Shown: positions 56,390-64,000 of the stretch, piece by piece | How the letters are laid out: the number at the start of each line of letters is the position of its first letter | Numbering within the stretch: position 1 is the stretch's first letter | Source of the DNA: an uncultured Puniceicoccaceae bacterium | GTDB taxonomy: Bacteria; Verrucomicrobiota; Verrucomicrobiia; Opitutales; Coraliomargaritaceae | NCBI GenBank assembly: GCA_905479975.1 | Contig: CAJQOS010000053.1 | Span: 1 to 64,000, forward strand | Direction of reading: 5' to 3' | Length of the DNA stretch: 64,000 bases | Translations under genes and position numbers: made by a program | Notes under the pieces: model-generated | What the model was told of the DNA's origin: nothing | The model's input: the letters and a program-made list of their open reading frames with translations, nothing else | Databases searched by the model: none

Positions 56390-57655
56390 TTAATTGATTG
56401 CTCCAGTCAGAGCGTTGAGTGCAGCGTCGGCTTGGGTAACTTTGGCCATGGCGCGTGCGTAGTTTAAATGCATCTCCAGCAGCGCCCGTTCGCTATCGAT
56501 CAGTTCCAGCACCGAGAGCTGTCCGCTTTCGTAAGCAGTGCGTGAATTCTCAAGGGCTTGTTCCGCAATCGGAATCAGCCGCTCTTGATAACGCTGCACG
56601 CGTTGCGAACGATCTGCACGCGCGGCCAGCGTTGCGCTGAGCTCTGCTTTGAGTTGCAATACGCGATCTCGATACAGCTGCTCAGCAGAGCGCTTATCGG
56701 CATTCGCCGCTAAAATCGCCGCGCTCTTTTTACTACCCCAGATCGGCACATTCACCGCCATCGAAACACTCCATGGATCAGTGCCGGCGTCGGAGGCCAG
56801 ACTATCATCGCCGACTTGGATGTAGTTCACTCCGACAGTAAAATCGGGGTATTTATCCAGCCGACTTAATTCCGCCCGTTGACTCGCACTGTCAGTGCGT
56901 TGTTTTAATGCCAGCAACTCGGGGTTTCGCATCTCCAGCGTCGCCAACATCGAGCGCAACGATGGCAGCTCTCGATCCACAGGCGGATCCATCGTCATCT
57001 CGCCGAGTTCAGACTCTTCGATCGACAGCAAGGCAGCGAGTTCGGTGCGCTTCGCATAGCGCGCTTGCTCGTAGCGATCCAACTGATCTCGCGTGCGCTC
57101 CAACTCGACCTCAAGTCGCAGCAAGGCATTCAATGATCCCCCGCCCCGCACACGCTCTTCTACAATCGTTCGCATATCATCGATCAATTGCAGATTCGCC
57201 TCAGTCGATTGCACGGCCTGATCTTGATAGACTACTTCCGAATAGACGCTCGTCACATCGCGGCGCAAGGCCAGCACCCCCTGTTGATGTAGGTAAGACC
57301 ACGTGTCGGCATTGCTTACGGCAAGTGCTTTACGCGTCTCCAACTTCTTCAACCACGGGATCGTCTGACTCATCGAGTAGATCGCCTCCTGCGGCCCCGT
57401 GCGCGTCTCCACCGACTCACCAAAATAGGTGTATTGAATTTTTGGGTCTGGCAGCGCAGCCGCGCCAGCGATCCGCTCACGCGCACCTACCTGTTGTTGA
57501 TGCAAAGCATTCAGCCCGAAATTGGCTGACTCCGCGCGTTGAATTGCCTGCCCCAACGACAATGGTGCCGCCTGTGCAGTTGATAGGATCAGCCCCAATA
57601 AGGCGCTGAGAAGAACGCCACCGTGGGCGTATGGTATACATTTATAAGAAGTCAT
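56390..57655 (-). CDS. cusC: TolC-family outer membrane efflux protein (CusC-like)
   Basis: SLGQAIQRAESANFGLNALHQQ, ALPDPKIQYTYFGESVETRTGPQ, AYESGQLSVLELIDSERALLEMHLNYARA. Confidence 0.88.
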   Translation of the reverse strand: MTSYKCIPYAHGGVLLSALLGLILSTAQAAPLSLGQAIQRAESANFGLNALHQQQVGARERIAGAAALPDPKIQYTYFGESVETRTGPQEAIYSMSQTIPWLKKLETRKALAVSNADTWSYLHQQGVLALRRDVTSVYSEVVYQDQAVQSTEANLQLIDDMRTIVEERVRGGGSLNALLRLEVELERTRDQLDRYEQARYAKRTELAALLSIEESELGEMTMDPPVDRELPSLRSMLATLEMRNPELLALKQRTDSASQRAELSRLDKYPDFTVGVNYIQVGDDSLASDAGTDPWSVSMAVNVPIWGSKKSAAILAANADKRSAEQLYRDRVLQLKAELSATLAARADRSQRVQRYQERLIPIAEQALENSRTAYESGQLSVLELIDSERALLEMHLNYARAMAKVTQADAALNALTGAIN

Positions 57656-57759
57656 GAATCATGATTGGTGTTCAGTTATTTCACAGCCATCCGGGCACGA
57701 AAAAGCCGGATCAAGCGTCTGAGCTACGCACACATGCGTAGATTGAAACAACGGACCAA

Positions 57760-58152
57760 TCAGATCCTATAGACACAATACACCTGTGCCAGCGACGGCG
57801 GCGGTGCTTGCGAAAGTGTGGACATCTCCACAGCAACCAACTCAACAGGCTCAAAGACCAAATGGTCAATCAGAGCCAATAAAACAGGTAACGTGAGCAC
57901 GACATCGTGCATCGCAGCGACCTCCTTATGACTCGTCGCCTCATAATCCTTCAATGCCCGGTGTGGACATTCCGAAACATCATGTTCCTGCTGCTGCGTA
58001 TCAGCAGTCATCGGCACATCCGACGACTGCGAACAGCAATGATGCACGGCAACTGCCGCCTCAGAATCGTCCACAGTCAACACCTCTGCCGTGCAACAGC
58101 AGAACGGGTTGAAGATGGCACAGGCCATCAAAAGTTGGACGATTTTGGTCAT
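57760..58152 (-). CDS. Small Cys/His-rich protein upstream of cusCBA
   Basis: MTKIVQLLMACAIFNPFCCCTAEVLTVDDSEAAVAVHHCCSQSSDVPMTADTQQQEHDVSECPHRAL...; ATG at 58152 within ORF 57760..58239; same strand as cus genes. Confidence 0.6.
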   Translation of the reverse strand: MTKIVQLLMACAIFNPFCCCTAEVLTVDDSEAAVAVHHCCSQSSDVPMTADTQQQEHDVSECPHRALKDYEATSHKEVAAMHDVVLTLPVLLALIDHLVFEPVELVAVEMSTLSQAPPPSLAQVYCVYRI

Positions 58153-58238
58153 CACAGCGACGAAGGTATCTGGAAATAAGAGAAAATCAACTTCGGTTCT
58201 ATTCCAGAAAAACAGACGCTGCCCCCGCCCGACAATCA

Positions 58239-58730
58239 CTACTTCTTCGGATTGACTTCGCGGAATGTCGTGACGAAGTCGGCCATCATATCGCGCAGTT
58301 CTTTTTTGATGACCTCCACTTGCTTCGAACCGGAGCTGGAGCTGCCGCGGCGGCGCATTTCAAAAACAGTGGCAACGGTTTTTTCGCCATTGCGATCAAT
58401 CGTCACGAAATCACGCACTCTCACGATCAGTTCAAATTCGCCTGAAGCAATGCGACTCGAAGTATCGACCGAAAGCTCGACTAGTGGAATATTCACCTCT
58501 GGTTGATTCAACACATAGGTATTGAGATCAATATCCCCACGTCGAAGCTGGAGCTCCAGAATATCATTCAGATCGAGGCGTTCACTTAATTGAATATCAG
58601 TGGCCATCGATGTATCCACCGTCATGTAGAGCGAGTAAATACCCTTCAAGTGCGCGCTATTGGCCTCATTGGCAGCCGCAGCAAATTGAACAGAAAGCAG
58701 AAACGAGAGGAACAGGCAAATACGGCGCAT
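58239..58730 (-). CDS. Hypothetical secreted protein
   Basis: Signal peptide MRRICLFLSFLLSVQFAAAA; 163 aa. Confidence 0.65.
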   Translation of the reverse strand: MRRICLFLSFLLSVQFAAAANEANSAHLKGIYSLYMTVDTSMATDIQLSERLDLNDILELQLRRGDIDLNTYVLNQPEVNIPLVELSVDTSSRIASGEFELIVRVRDFVTIDRNGEKTVATVFEMRRRGSSSSGSKQVEVIKKELRDMMADFVTTFREVNPKK

Positions 58731-58910
58731 AATAATTCGATGGGGTTGAGTTAACTAAAAACAGAGTTCGATCTCACAGAAGATCGAGTGACACCTAACT
58801 TAGTTTCAAGAATGGCTAAAACAATCACAAAAATTGCCGACACGACGAAATACGCAACCAGTCGCACGCGACTATTGACAAGCCTCCACCCCTCACGAAT
58901 CTACTCAACC

Positions 58911-59393
58911 ATGCGTCTTCTCTTTCTCGCCCTGCTCAGCCTCCTATGCATTTCTTGCGCTTCCACCAAGAAGCCTGCAATCACCAGCGTAACCATTCTG
59001 GATATTAAGCCTCGTTACATCGAAACCGAGGACTTTAAGCGCGTCTCTGAATACATGACGGGCAAGGAAAACCTCGGTAATCGAGTCATGATTCGCAGCG
59101 ATAAGAGCGACCGCGCAGGCTACTATTTCGTGCTGATGCTCGACGAGAAGGTGCGCGATCTGCCCGCTGGCACCTACATCGAGGGCGAGTTCTACACCCC
59201 GAAGACACTCGACAAACAAGACTACACCTTTCAGCTGCCCTCAAAACTGCCGAACAGCAAAGAGATCTTCATCGGTCTAACTGGTGAGGACTGGCCAAAG
59301 AAGAGCGCCGTGCCTGCAGCTTGGCGCTTCACCATCAAAAATTCCAATGGCGACGTGCTCGCCAGAGAAAAGAGCTATCTCTGGAGCCTGTAG
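58911..59393 (+). CDS. Hypothetical lipoprotein
   Basis: MRLLFLALLSLLCISCASTKKPAITSVTILDIKP: lipobox-like LCISC. Confidence 0.65.
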   Translation: MRLLFLALLSLLCISCASTKKPAITSVTILDIKPRYIETEDFKRVSEYMTGKENLGNRVMIRSDKSDRAGYYFVLMLDEKVRDLPAGTYIEGEFYTPKTLDKQDYTFQLPSKLPNSKEIFIGLTGEDWPKKSAVPAAWRFTIKNSNGDVLAREKSYLWSL

Positions 59394-59403
59394 ACGCAGC
59401 GCG

Positions 59404-60321
59404 TCAAACAACGACGCCACACTGCTCGCCCATTTTCGCGTAGACTTCGCGGCCTGCAGCAGCTTGCTCTAGTAAGTCGTCGTCAAAGCGGATCGCGCCT
59501 TTCTTATAGACCGTGGTCACGCACGAACCACCGAAAGAGAAATAGCCTTTATCCGCGCCCTTTTCGACATGGTTCCCAGCCTCAAAGGTCGGATGCATCC
59601 CGCCCACACAGGTCGCACCCACTTCCATCACGATCATCTTGCCAAAGGCATCGGACTGAACCTCTGTCATCATGCGGCGATTCTCCCAAAGAATCGACAG
59701 CTTACGACGCAGCGCTAACGGACTGACTGAGCGTAGACTGCCATCTAAAATACGTGCCGCCCCCGCCTTACCAGAGACCGGGAAGTGATAGCGGTGATAA
59801 TCCACTGGGCACAGTCGGGAAATTAACATCGAGCCGCCTTCGAACTCCGCAGCCAGCTCATCACTCCCCAGAAACTTCGCTAAATCGAAGCGCTGTCCCT
59901 TAATATAAAAGCTGTCCGCCGCACTGACATTCTCAATCGCGAGGTGCCGCCCATCCGCAGGAAACGCAGCCACAGTCTCGCCAACCGCGATCGGACGCGC
60001 ACTCGGCTTTAATTTACGATAGAAAAACTCGTTGAACGAACCATAGCTATCGGCGGAATCGAGAAAGTCGTCCACATTCACGCCATAGTCCCGAATGAAC
60101 GGGGCCACCTTTTCGCTGCTTGCCGGCTGATCCATGCGCCAGCCATACCAACGCGAGAACCACAGCCGCTTCACCGCCAACTCGACCGTCAGCCGCCCCA
60201 GCGGGTTCCCATACGCCCAGCGCAAGAACGCTTCGCCATAGACCGACTCCGTTTCAACTTCACCACTGTGACGGTTAAAAAATTCAATCGGCGCTTCAAA
60301 TAATTTGTTCTGACTCATCAC
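59404..60321 (-). CDS. psd: Phosphatidylserine decarboxylase
   Basis: [90 protein letters not shown]. Confidence 0.92.
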   Translation of the reverse strand: MMSQNKLFEAPIEFFNRHSGEVETESVYGEAFLRWAYGNPLGRLTVELAVKRLWFSRWYGWRMDQPASSEKVAPFIRDYGVNVDDFLDSADSYGSFNEFFYRKLKPSARPIAVGETVAAFPADGRHLAIENVSAADSFYIKGQRFDLAKFLGSDELAAEFEGGSMLISRLCPVDYHRYHFPVSGKAGAARILDGSLRSVSPLALRRKLSILWENRRMMTEVQSDAFGKMIVMEVGATCVGGMHPTFEAGNHVEKGADKGYFSFGGSCVTTVYKKGAIRFDDDLLEQAAAGREVYAKMGEQCGVVV

Positions 60322-60322
60322 T

Positions 60323-61687
60323 TTAATCCACGGTCGGTTTACCGCCGTATTGCTTCTTATTGGTTTTAATGTCCTTCAACGTCGATTCCTGCCTCTCCGT
60401 GGTATGAAATTTCGACACCGCCACGCGCTGCGACGTGTAAATCCCGGTATGCCCACTGAAATAGTAAGCTGTAAAACAAGCCACCCCATAGTAAATCGCA
60501 TTCTCGGCTCCGAACAACTCGATGCCCATCATCGTGCAGGCCAGTGGCGTATTGGTCGCGCCAGCGAACACCGCAATGAATCCGAGCCCTGCAAATAGAT
60601 CGACCGGCGCACCCATAACCATCGCCAAGGTATTGCCCAAAGTCGCTCCGATAAAAAACAACGGCGTCACTTCCCCGCCCTTAAAACCGAGACTCAACGT
60701 GATCGCAGTCAGCAGCAGCTTCCAAAACCAACTAAAGGACTCCGCACCGCCCTCCGAGAATGCCGACATGATGCTCACACCGCCCTCATGCGGTGAAGTC
60801 ACACCGAGGCCGAGATAATCCGTCGTGCCGAGCAGATAACTAATCCCCAGCACCAGCACCGCGCCGACGACAGGGATCAGCCACTTACGCGTCATCCATT
60901 GCTGGCTCTTCGCCTTGAGCCGATGCGAGAGCTCCGCAAATCCATAACTCGCCAGCCCGAAACAAGCCCCTGCCATCAACACCTTCAACAGCAACACCAG
61001 ATCAAACGAAATAAAGGGCAAGGCGCCCACCGCTTCCTTCGCCGAATATCCGATATGATAGTGCGTGTGAGAAATGGGAAACGAGGTGCAAACGATGTCC
61101 GCCACCAAACTCGCGATCAAGCAAGGCATCAGCGCATCATATTTAATCCGACCGACAGCCAGCACCTCCAAGGCAAATATCGCCCCTGTGACAGGCGTGC
61201 CAAACACCGCACCAAATCCAGCCGCCATCCCTGCCATCAGCAAAATGCGCTTATCTTCATGCTTGAGACCGAATTTCTTGGCACAATAGTCCGCCACACT
61301 GCCGCCCATTTGCACAGCCGTGCCCTCACGCCCAGCCGAGCCACCAAATAAATGCGTGATCACCGTCGTAATCAGCACCAGCGGTGCCATACGAAATGGA
61401 ATCCCTCCGCCCGGCTCATGGATCTCATCCATAATCAAATTATTGCCCGCCTCGGTATTTTTACCGTAACGGCTGTAGAGCCAATAAATACCGATCCCCG
61501 CGAGCGGCAGCAAGCCGATCAGCCACAAATTTGCCTGCCGAATATGAGTCGCAGCCTCCAGCAACCACAAAAATAGCGCCACCATCGCCCCGACCGCGAT
61601 CGAGACTGGCAACACCAGCAGCGACCACCGCACCAAATGGCGGGCGATGCGTAATTGCTCAAATGCTAGTTTTGGAGTTTCAGACAT
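60323..61687 (-). CDS. CLC-type channel/antiporter of the fluoride (CLC-F) clade
   Basis: [96 protein letters not shown] and GREGT replace GSGIP and GK/REGP of Cl- CLCs. Confidence 0.85.
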   Translation of the reverse strand: MSETPKLAFEQLRIARHLVRWSLLVLPVSIAVGAMVALFLWLLEAATHIRQANLWLIGLLPLAGIGIYWLYSRYGKNTEAGNNLIMDEIHEPGGGIPFRMAPLVLITTVITHLFGGSAGREGTAVQMGGSVADYCAKKFGLKHEDKRILLMAGMAAGFGAVFGTPVTGAIFALEVLAVGRIKYDALMPCLIASLVADIVCTSFPISHTHYHIGYSAKEAVGALPFISFDLVLLLKVLMAGACFGLASYGFAELSHRLKAKSQQWMTRKWLIPVVGAVLVLGISYLLGTTDYLGLGVTSPHEGGVSIMSAFSEGGAESFSWFWKLLLTAITLSLGFKGGEVTPLFFIGATLGNTLAMVMGAPVDLFAGLGFIAVFAGATNTPLACTMMGIELFGAENAIYYGVACFTAYYFSGHTGIYTSQRVAVSKFHTTERQESTLKDIKTNKKQYGGKPTVD

Positions 61688-61877
61688 AATCGGATAAACT
61701 TGCTTGGCTTGAAACCTCGCAGCTGTAAAGCCTCCCCTTACATTTGCCGGAGGATGACACGCGAAATCAACGGCCTGCTCCCCCTAAAAATACCTAAAAT
61801 AAAGTGGTATTAGGCCTTGATCTTTCGCTGGCAGCCCCGTTTATTCCTCCGCTTTCACTTTCAACCAAGAGCACACC

Positions 61878-62039
61878 ATGTCACAACACAACAGTTTCAG
61901 AGCAACCACCGGCGGCGGTGGTAAGAAAAACAGAACAGTCCTCAAGCGTTTCGAACGCGTGGACCTACTTCGCCAACGTGGCGAGTGGAAAGAAGGCGAT
62001 CGCGTGGTCGGCATCAAAAAGACCAAGCCAGCTGAATAA
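61878..62039 (+). CDS. Small basic protein (Chlamydia/Verrucomicrobia small basic protein family, TIGR04137-like)
   Basis: 53 aa, below ORF-track cut-off: MSQHNSFRATTGGGGKKNRTVLKRFERVDLLRQRGEWKEGDRVVGIKKTKPAE; followed by a terminator. Confidence 0.8.
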   Translation: MSQHNSFRATTGGGGKKNRTVLKRFERVDLLRQRGEWKEGDRVVGIKKTKPAE

Positions 62040-62063
62040 GCCCTGTGGTTTAATATTTTTAAG

Positions 62064-62093
62064 AAGCCCTTCCTTTACCGGAAGGGCTTTTTT
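62064..62093 (+). terminator. Terminator of small basic protein gene
   Basis: AAGCCCTTCC-TTTACC-GGAAGGGCTTTTTT. Confidence 0.85.
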
Positions 62094-62153
62094 GTGAATG
62101 AGGGGGACGGCGCGCCGTGTCGAATGAATGGTCTGGCCATGAAGACATTTCTC

Positions 62154-62238
62154 GTAGTCGAGTTCCTTTAGGTGCTCGACCGACACGACGATTGATACCA
62201 TTTCCTCCCAAATGGGCGGCCACCTAAAAGAAGCCACC
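62154..62238 (+). repeat. Double-hairpin interspersed repeat, copy 3
   Basis: GTAGTCGAGTTCCTTTAGGTGCTCGACCGACACGACGATTGATACCATTTCCTCCCAAATGGGCGGCCACCTAAAAGAAGCCACC. Confidence 0.9.
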
Positions 62239-62290
62239 CGCTGATACCGTTTCACATTCGTAATCGCGCAAAGTGCCAACTAAACCGCAC

Positions 62291-62328
62291 AAAAAAAGCC
62301 CGGCCTCCACACTGTGGAGCCGGGCTTT
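62291..62328 (-). terminator. Terminator of gpmI
   Basis: AAAAAAAGCCCGGCCTCCACACTGTGGAGCCGGGCTTT. Confidence 0.85.
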
Positions 62329-62350
62329 GAATTTGAAAAAATGCCGCGTG

Positions 62351-63955
62351 CTACTTGCCGCCAGGCTCTGAGCTTGCCGAAGAGAGCAGGCAGTTGCCGG
62401 TCATTGCTGCAGGCTGTTCGAGCCCCATCAACTCAAGGATCGTCGGTGCGATGTCCCCAAGCGCGCCACCTTCGAGCGTTGCGCGTCCCTTGCAGCCTGC
62501 GCCATACATGACGACTTCAACTGGGTTGAGTGTGTGCGCGGTGTGCGGGCCGTCATTCTCAGGGTTCCAGAGCTGATCGGAGTTACCGTGGTCAGCTGTG
62601 ATGACTGCATGCCCACCGACACTGTCGATGGCATCCAATAGATCCTGCACGCATCCGTCGACGATCTCACAAGCTTTGATGCAGGCTTCGATCACACCCG
62701 TGTGCCCGACCATGTCGGGATTCGCGAAGTTGACAACGACTAGACCATACTTGCCGGACTTGATCGCTTCGGCTGCCGCGTCGCGGATACCATAGGCCGA
62801 CATCTCCGGCTTCTCGTCGTAAGTCGCGCAATCTTTGCGACTCGGGATGAGCGCACGGTCTTCACCGGGGAATGGCTCTTCGCGGTAATCGTTGAAGAAG
62901 AAGGTGACGTGTGGAAATTTCTCAGTCTCCGCGCAACGGAATTGCGGGATGCCCTTGTCAGAAATGTAGCTGGCGAGGATGTCCTTCATTTTCTCCGGCT
63001 TGAAGAAGATGATGTTATCGCAGAGCCCCTTTTGATACTCGCTCAATGTCGCGAAGTAAATGTCGAGCTTCGCACCGCGATCAAATCCATCGAAATCGTC
63101 TTGGATGAACGCACGAGTCAACTCACGTGGACGGTCGCCGCGGAAGTTGCAGAAGATCACGGAGTCGCCATCAGCGATCGTTGCCACTGGCTTGCCATCA
63201 ACATCGAGCACAGCGGTCGGCGGGCAGAACTCGTCGCCCTTGGTGCCGTCAGTCTCGGGGTTGTCGTATTGATACTGAATGCCTGCTTCTGCGGATGTGG
63301 CAGTCGTCTCGATATTGCGACCAGTGAGGCAATCGTATGCGCGTTGCACACGATCCCAGCGGTTGTCGCGATCCATCGCCCAGTAGCGACCACAGAGCGA
63401 CGCGATTTTTCCAAGGCCGATCTTAGCCATTTCAGCTTCGGCTTCTTTAATGAACTGCTTGCCACTGAACGGGCCAGTGTCGCGGCCATCAGTGAAGGCA
63501 TGCAGATAAAGCTCTTGAACGCCCTCTTCCTTCGCGATGCGGATCAAGCCGTAGATGTGCTCCAACATCGCGTGGACACCAGCATCGGATACGAGACCCA
63601 TCAAATGCAGCGCAGTGCCCTGTTCCTTCACATTGGCGATCGCCGCCTTGAATGACACACTGTCCTTCACCGAGCCAGTTTCGATCCCCTTGTTAATACG
63701 GACGAGTTCTTGATCAACCACACGACCGGCACCGATATTTTGGTGGCCGACTTCGGAGTTCCCCATAATACCGACAGGCAAGCCGACATCGAGGCCGCAC
63801 GCCATGATCTCTGTGCGAGGCCACTCAGCTGTGAGTCGATCCGCGCAAGGTGTCTTGGCGAGCTTGACCGCGTTATAGGAGTCTTGCTCCGAATTATGAT
63901 TCTCCCCCCACCCGTCGCGGATGATAAGGACTACTGGTTTATAGGAATCAGACAT
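62351..63955 (-). CDS. gpmI: 2,3-bisphosphoglycerate-independent phosphoglycerate mutase
   Basis: [77 protein letters not shown]. Confidence 0.96.
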   Translation of the reverse strand: MSDSYKPVVLIIRDGWGENHNSEQDSYNAVKLAKTPCADRLTAEWPRTEIMACGLDVGLPVGIMGNSEVGHQNIGAGRVVDQELVRINKGIETGSVKDSVSFKAAIANVKEQGTALHLMGLVSDAGVHAMLEHIYGLIRIAKEEGVQELYLHAFTDGRDTGPFSGKQFIKEAEAEMAKIGLGKIASLCGRYWAMDRDNRWDRVQRAYDCLTGRNIETTATSAEAGIQYQYDNPETDGTKGDEFCPPTAVLDVDGKPVATIADGDSVIFCNFRGDRPRELTRAFIQDDFDGFDRGAKLDIYFATLSEYQKGLCDNIIFFKPEKMKDILASYISDKGIPQFRCAETEKFPHVTFFFNDYREEPFPGEDRALIPSRKDCATYDEKPEMSAYGIRDAAAEAIKSGKYGLVVVNFANPDMVGHTGVIEACIKACEIVDGCVQDLLDAIDSVGGHAVITADHGNSDQLWNPENDGPHTAHTLNPVEVVMYGAGCKGRATLEGGALGDIAPTILELMGLEQPAAMTGNCLLSSASSEPGGK

Positions 63956-64000
63956 AAGTTGTATGTTGGAATGAAAATTCTAGTGATGGATTAAAAAAGA

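Noticed and set aside
56908-57609. 233-aa plus-strand ORF
   Set aside because: Antisense to cusC, Ser/Pro/Ala-rich spurious translation.
61688-61800. Possible fluoride riboswitch upstream of the CLC-F gene
   Set aside because: The minus-strand leader has no recognisable GGxGAUGG...CC plus pseudoknot pattern of the crcB motif; not supported by eye.

Overview
The window looks like chromosomal DNA from a Verrucomicrobiota-type bacterium (Opitutales/Puniceicoccales-like). I infer this from gene content, including a 53-aa protein resembling the Chlamydia/Verrucomicrobia small basic protein family. It is not a phage, plasmid or defence island. Main blocks: a truncated GH29 alpha-L-fucosidase and rsmH; an Alternative Complex III operon (actABCDEF) followed by a small membrane protein and a cbb3-like ccoNOP module; mazG and a DEAD-box helicase; a 13-gene Complex I operon (nuoB to nuoN, no nuoA, with a four-helix-bundle gene between nuoK and nuoJ); gdhA, rho, a PfkB kinase, a methyltransferase-GT2 fusion, a YyaL-like protein and mutL; an amidase-fold protein; a punA/deoA/deoC nucleoside cluster; a cusABC-type metal efflux operon; psd, a CLC-F-type fluoride antiporter and gpmI. 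Most interesting observations: (1) the CcoN homologue beside ACIII lacks every histidine expected to bind heme or CuB, while its cytochrome c partners keep their heme motifs; (2) an amidase-family protein has lost all three catalytic positions; (3) three copies of an ~84-bp repeat each form two hairpins with mutually complementary 12-nt loops; (4) modular multi-hairpin repeats with covarying stems lie next to gdhA and rho; (5) a MITE-like element carrying one of these palindromes sits in frame inside the cusA-like gene; (6) heptanucleotide (AATTAGG/AATTACG) arrays occur at gene junctions of the respiratory operons and supply stop codons and a possible Shine-Dalgarno. Family assignments come from motif recognition only; no database search was run.
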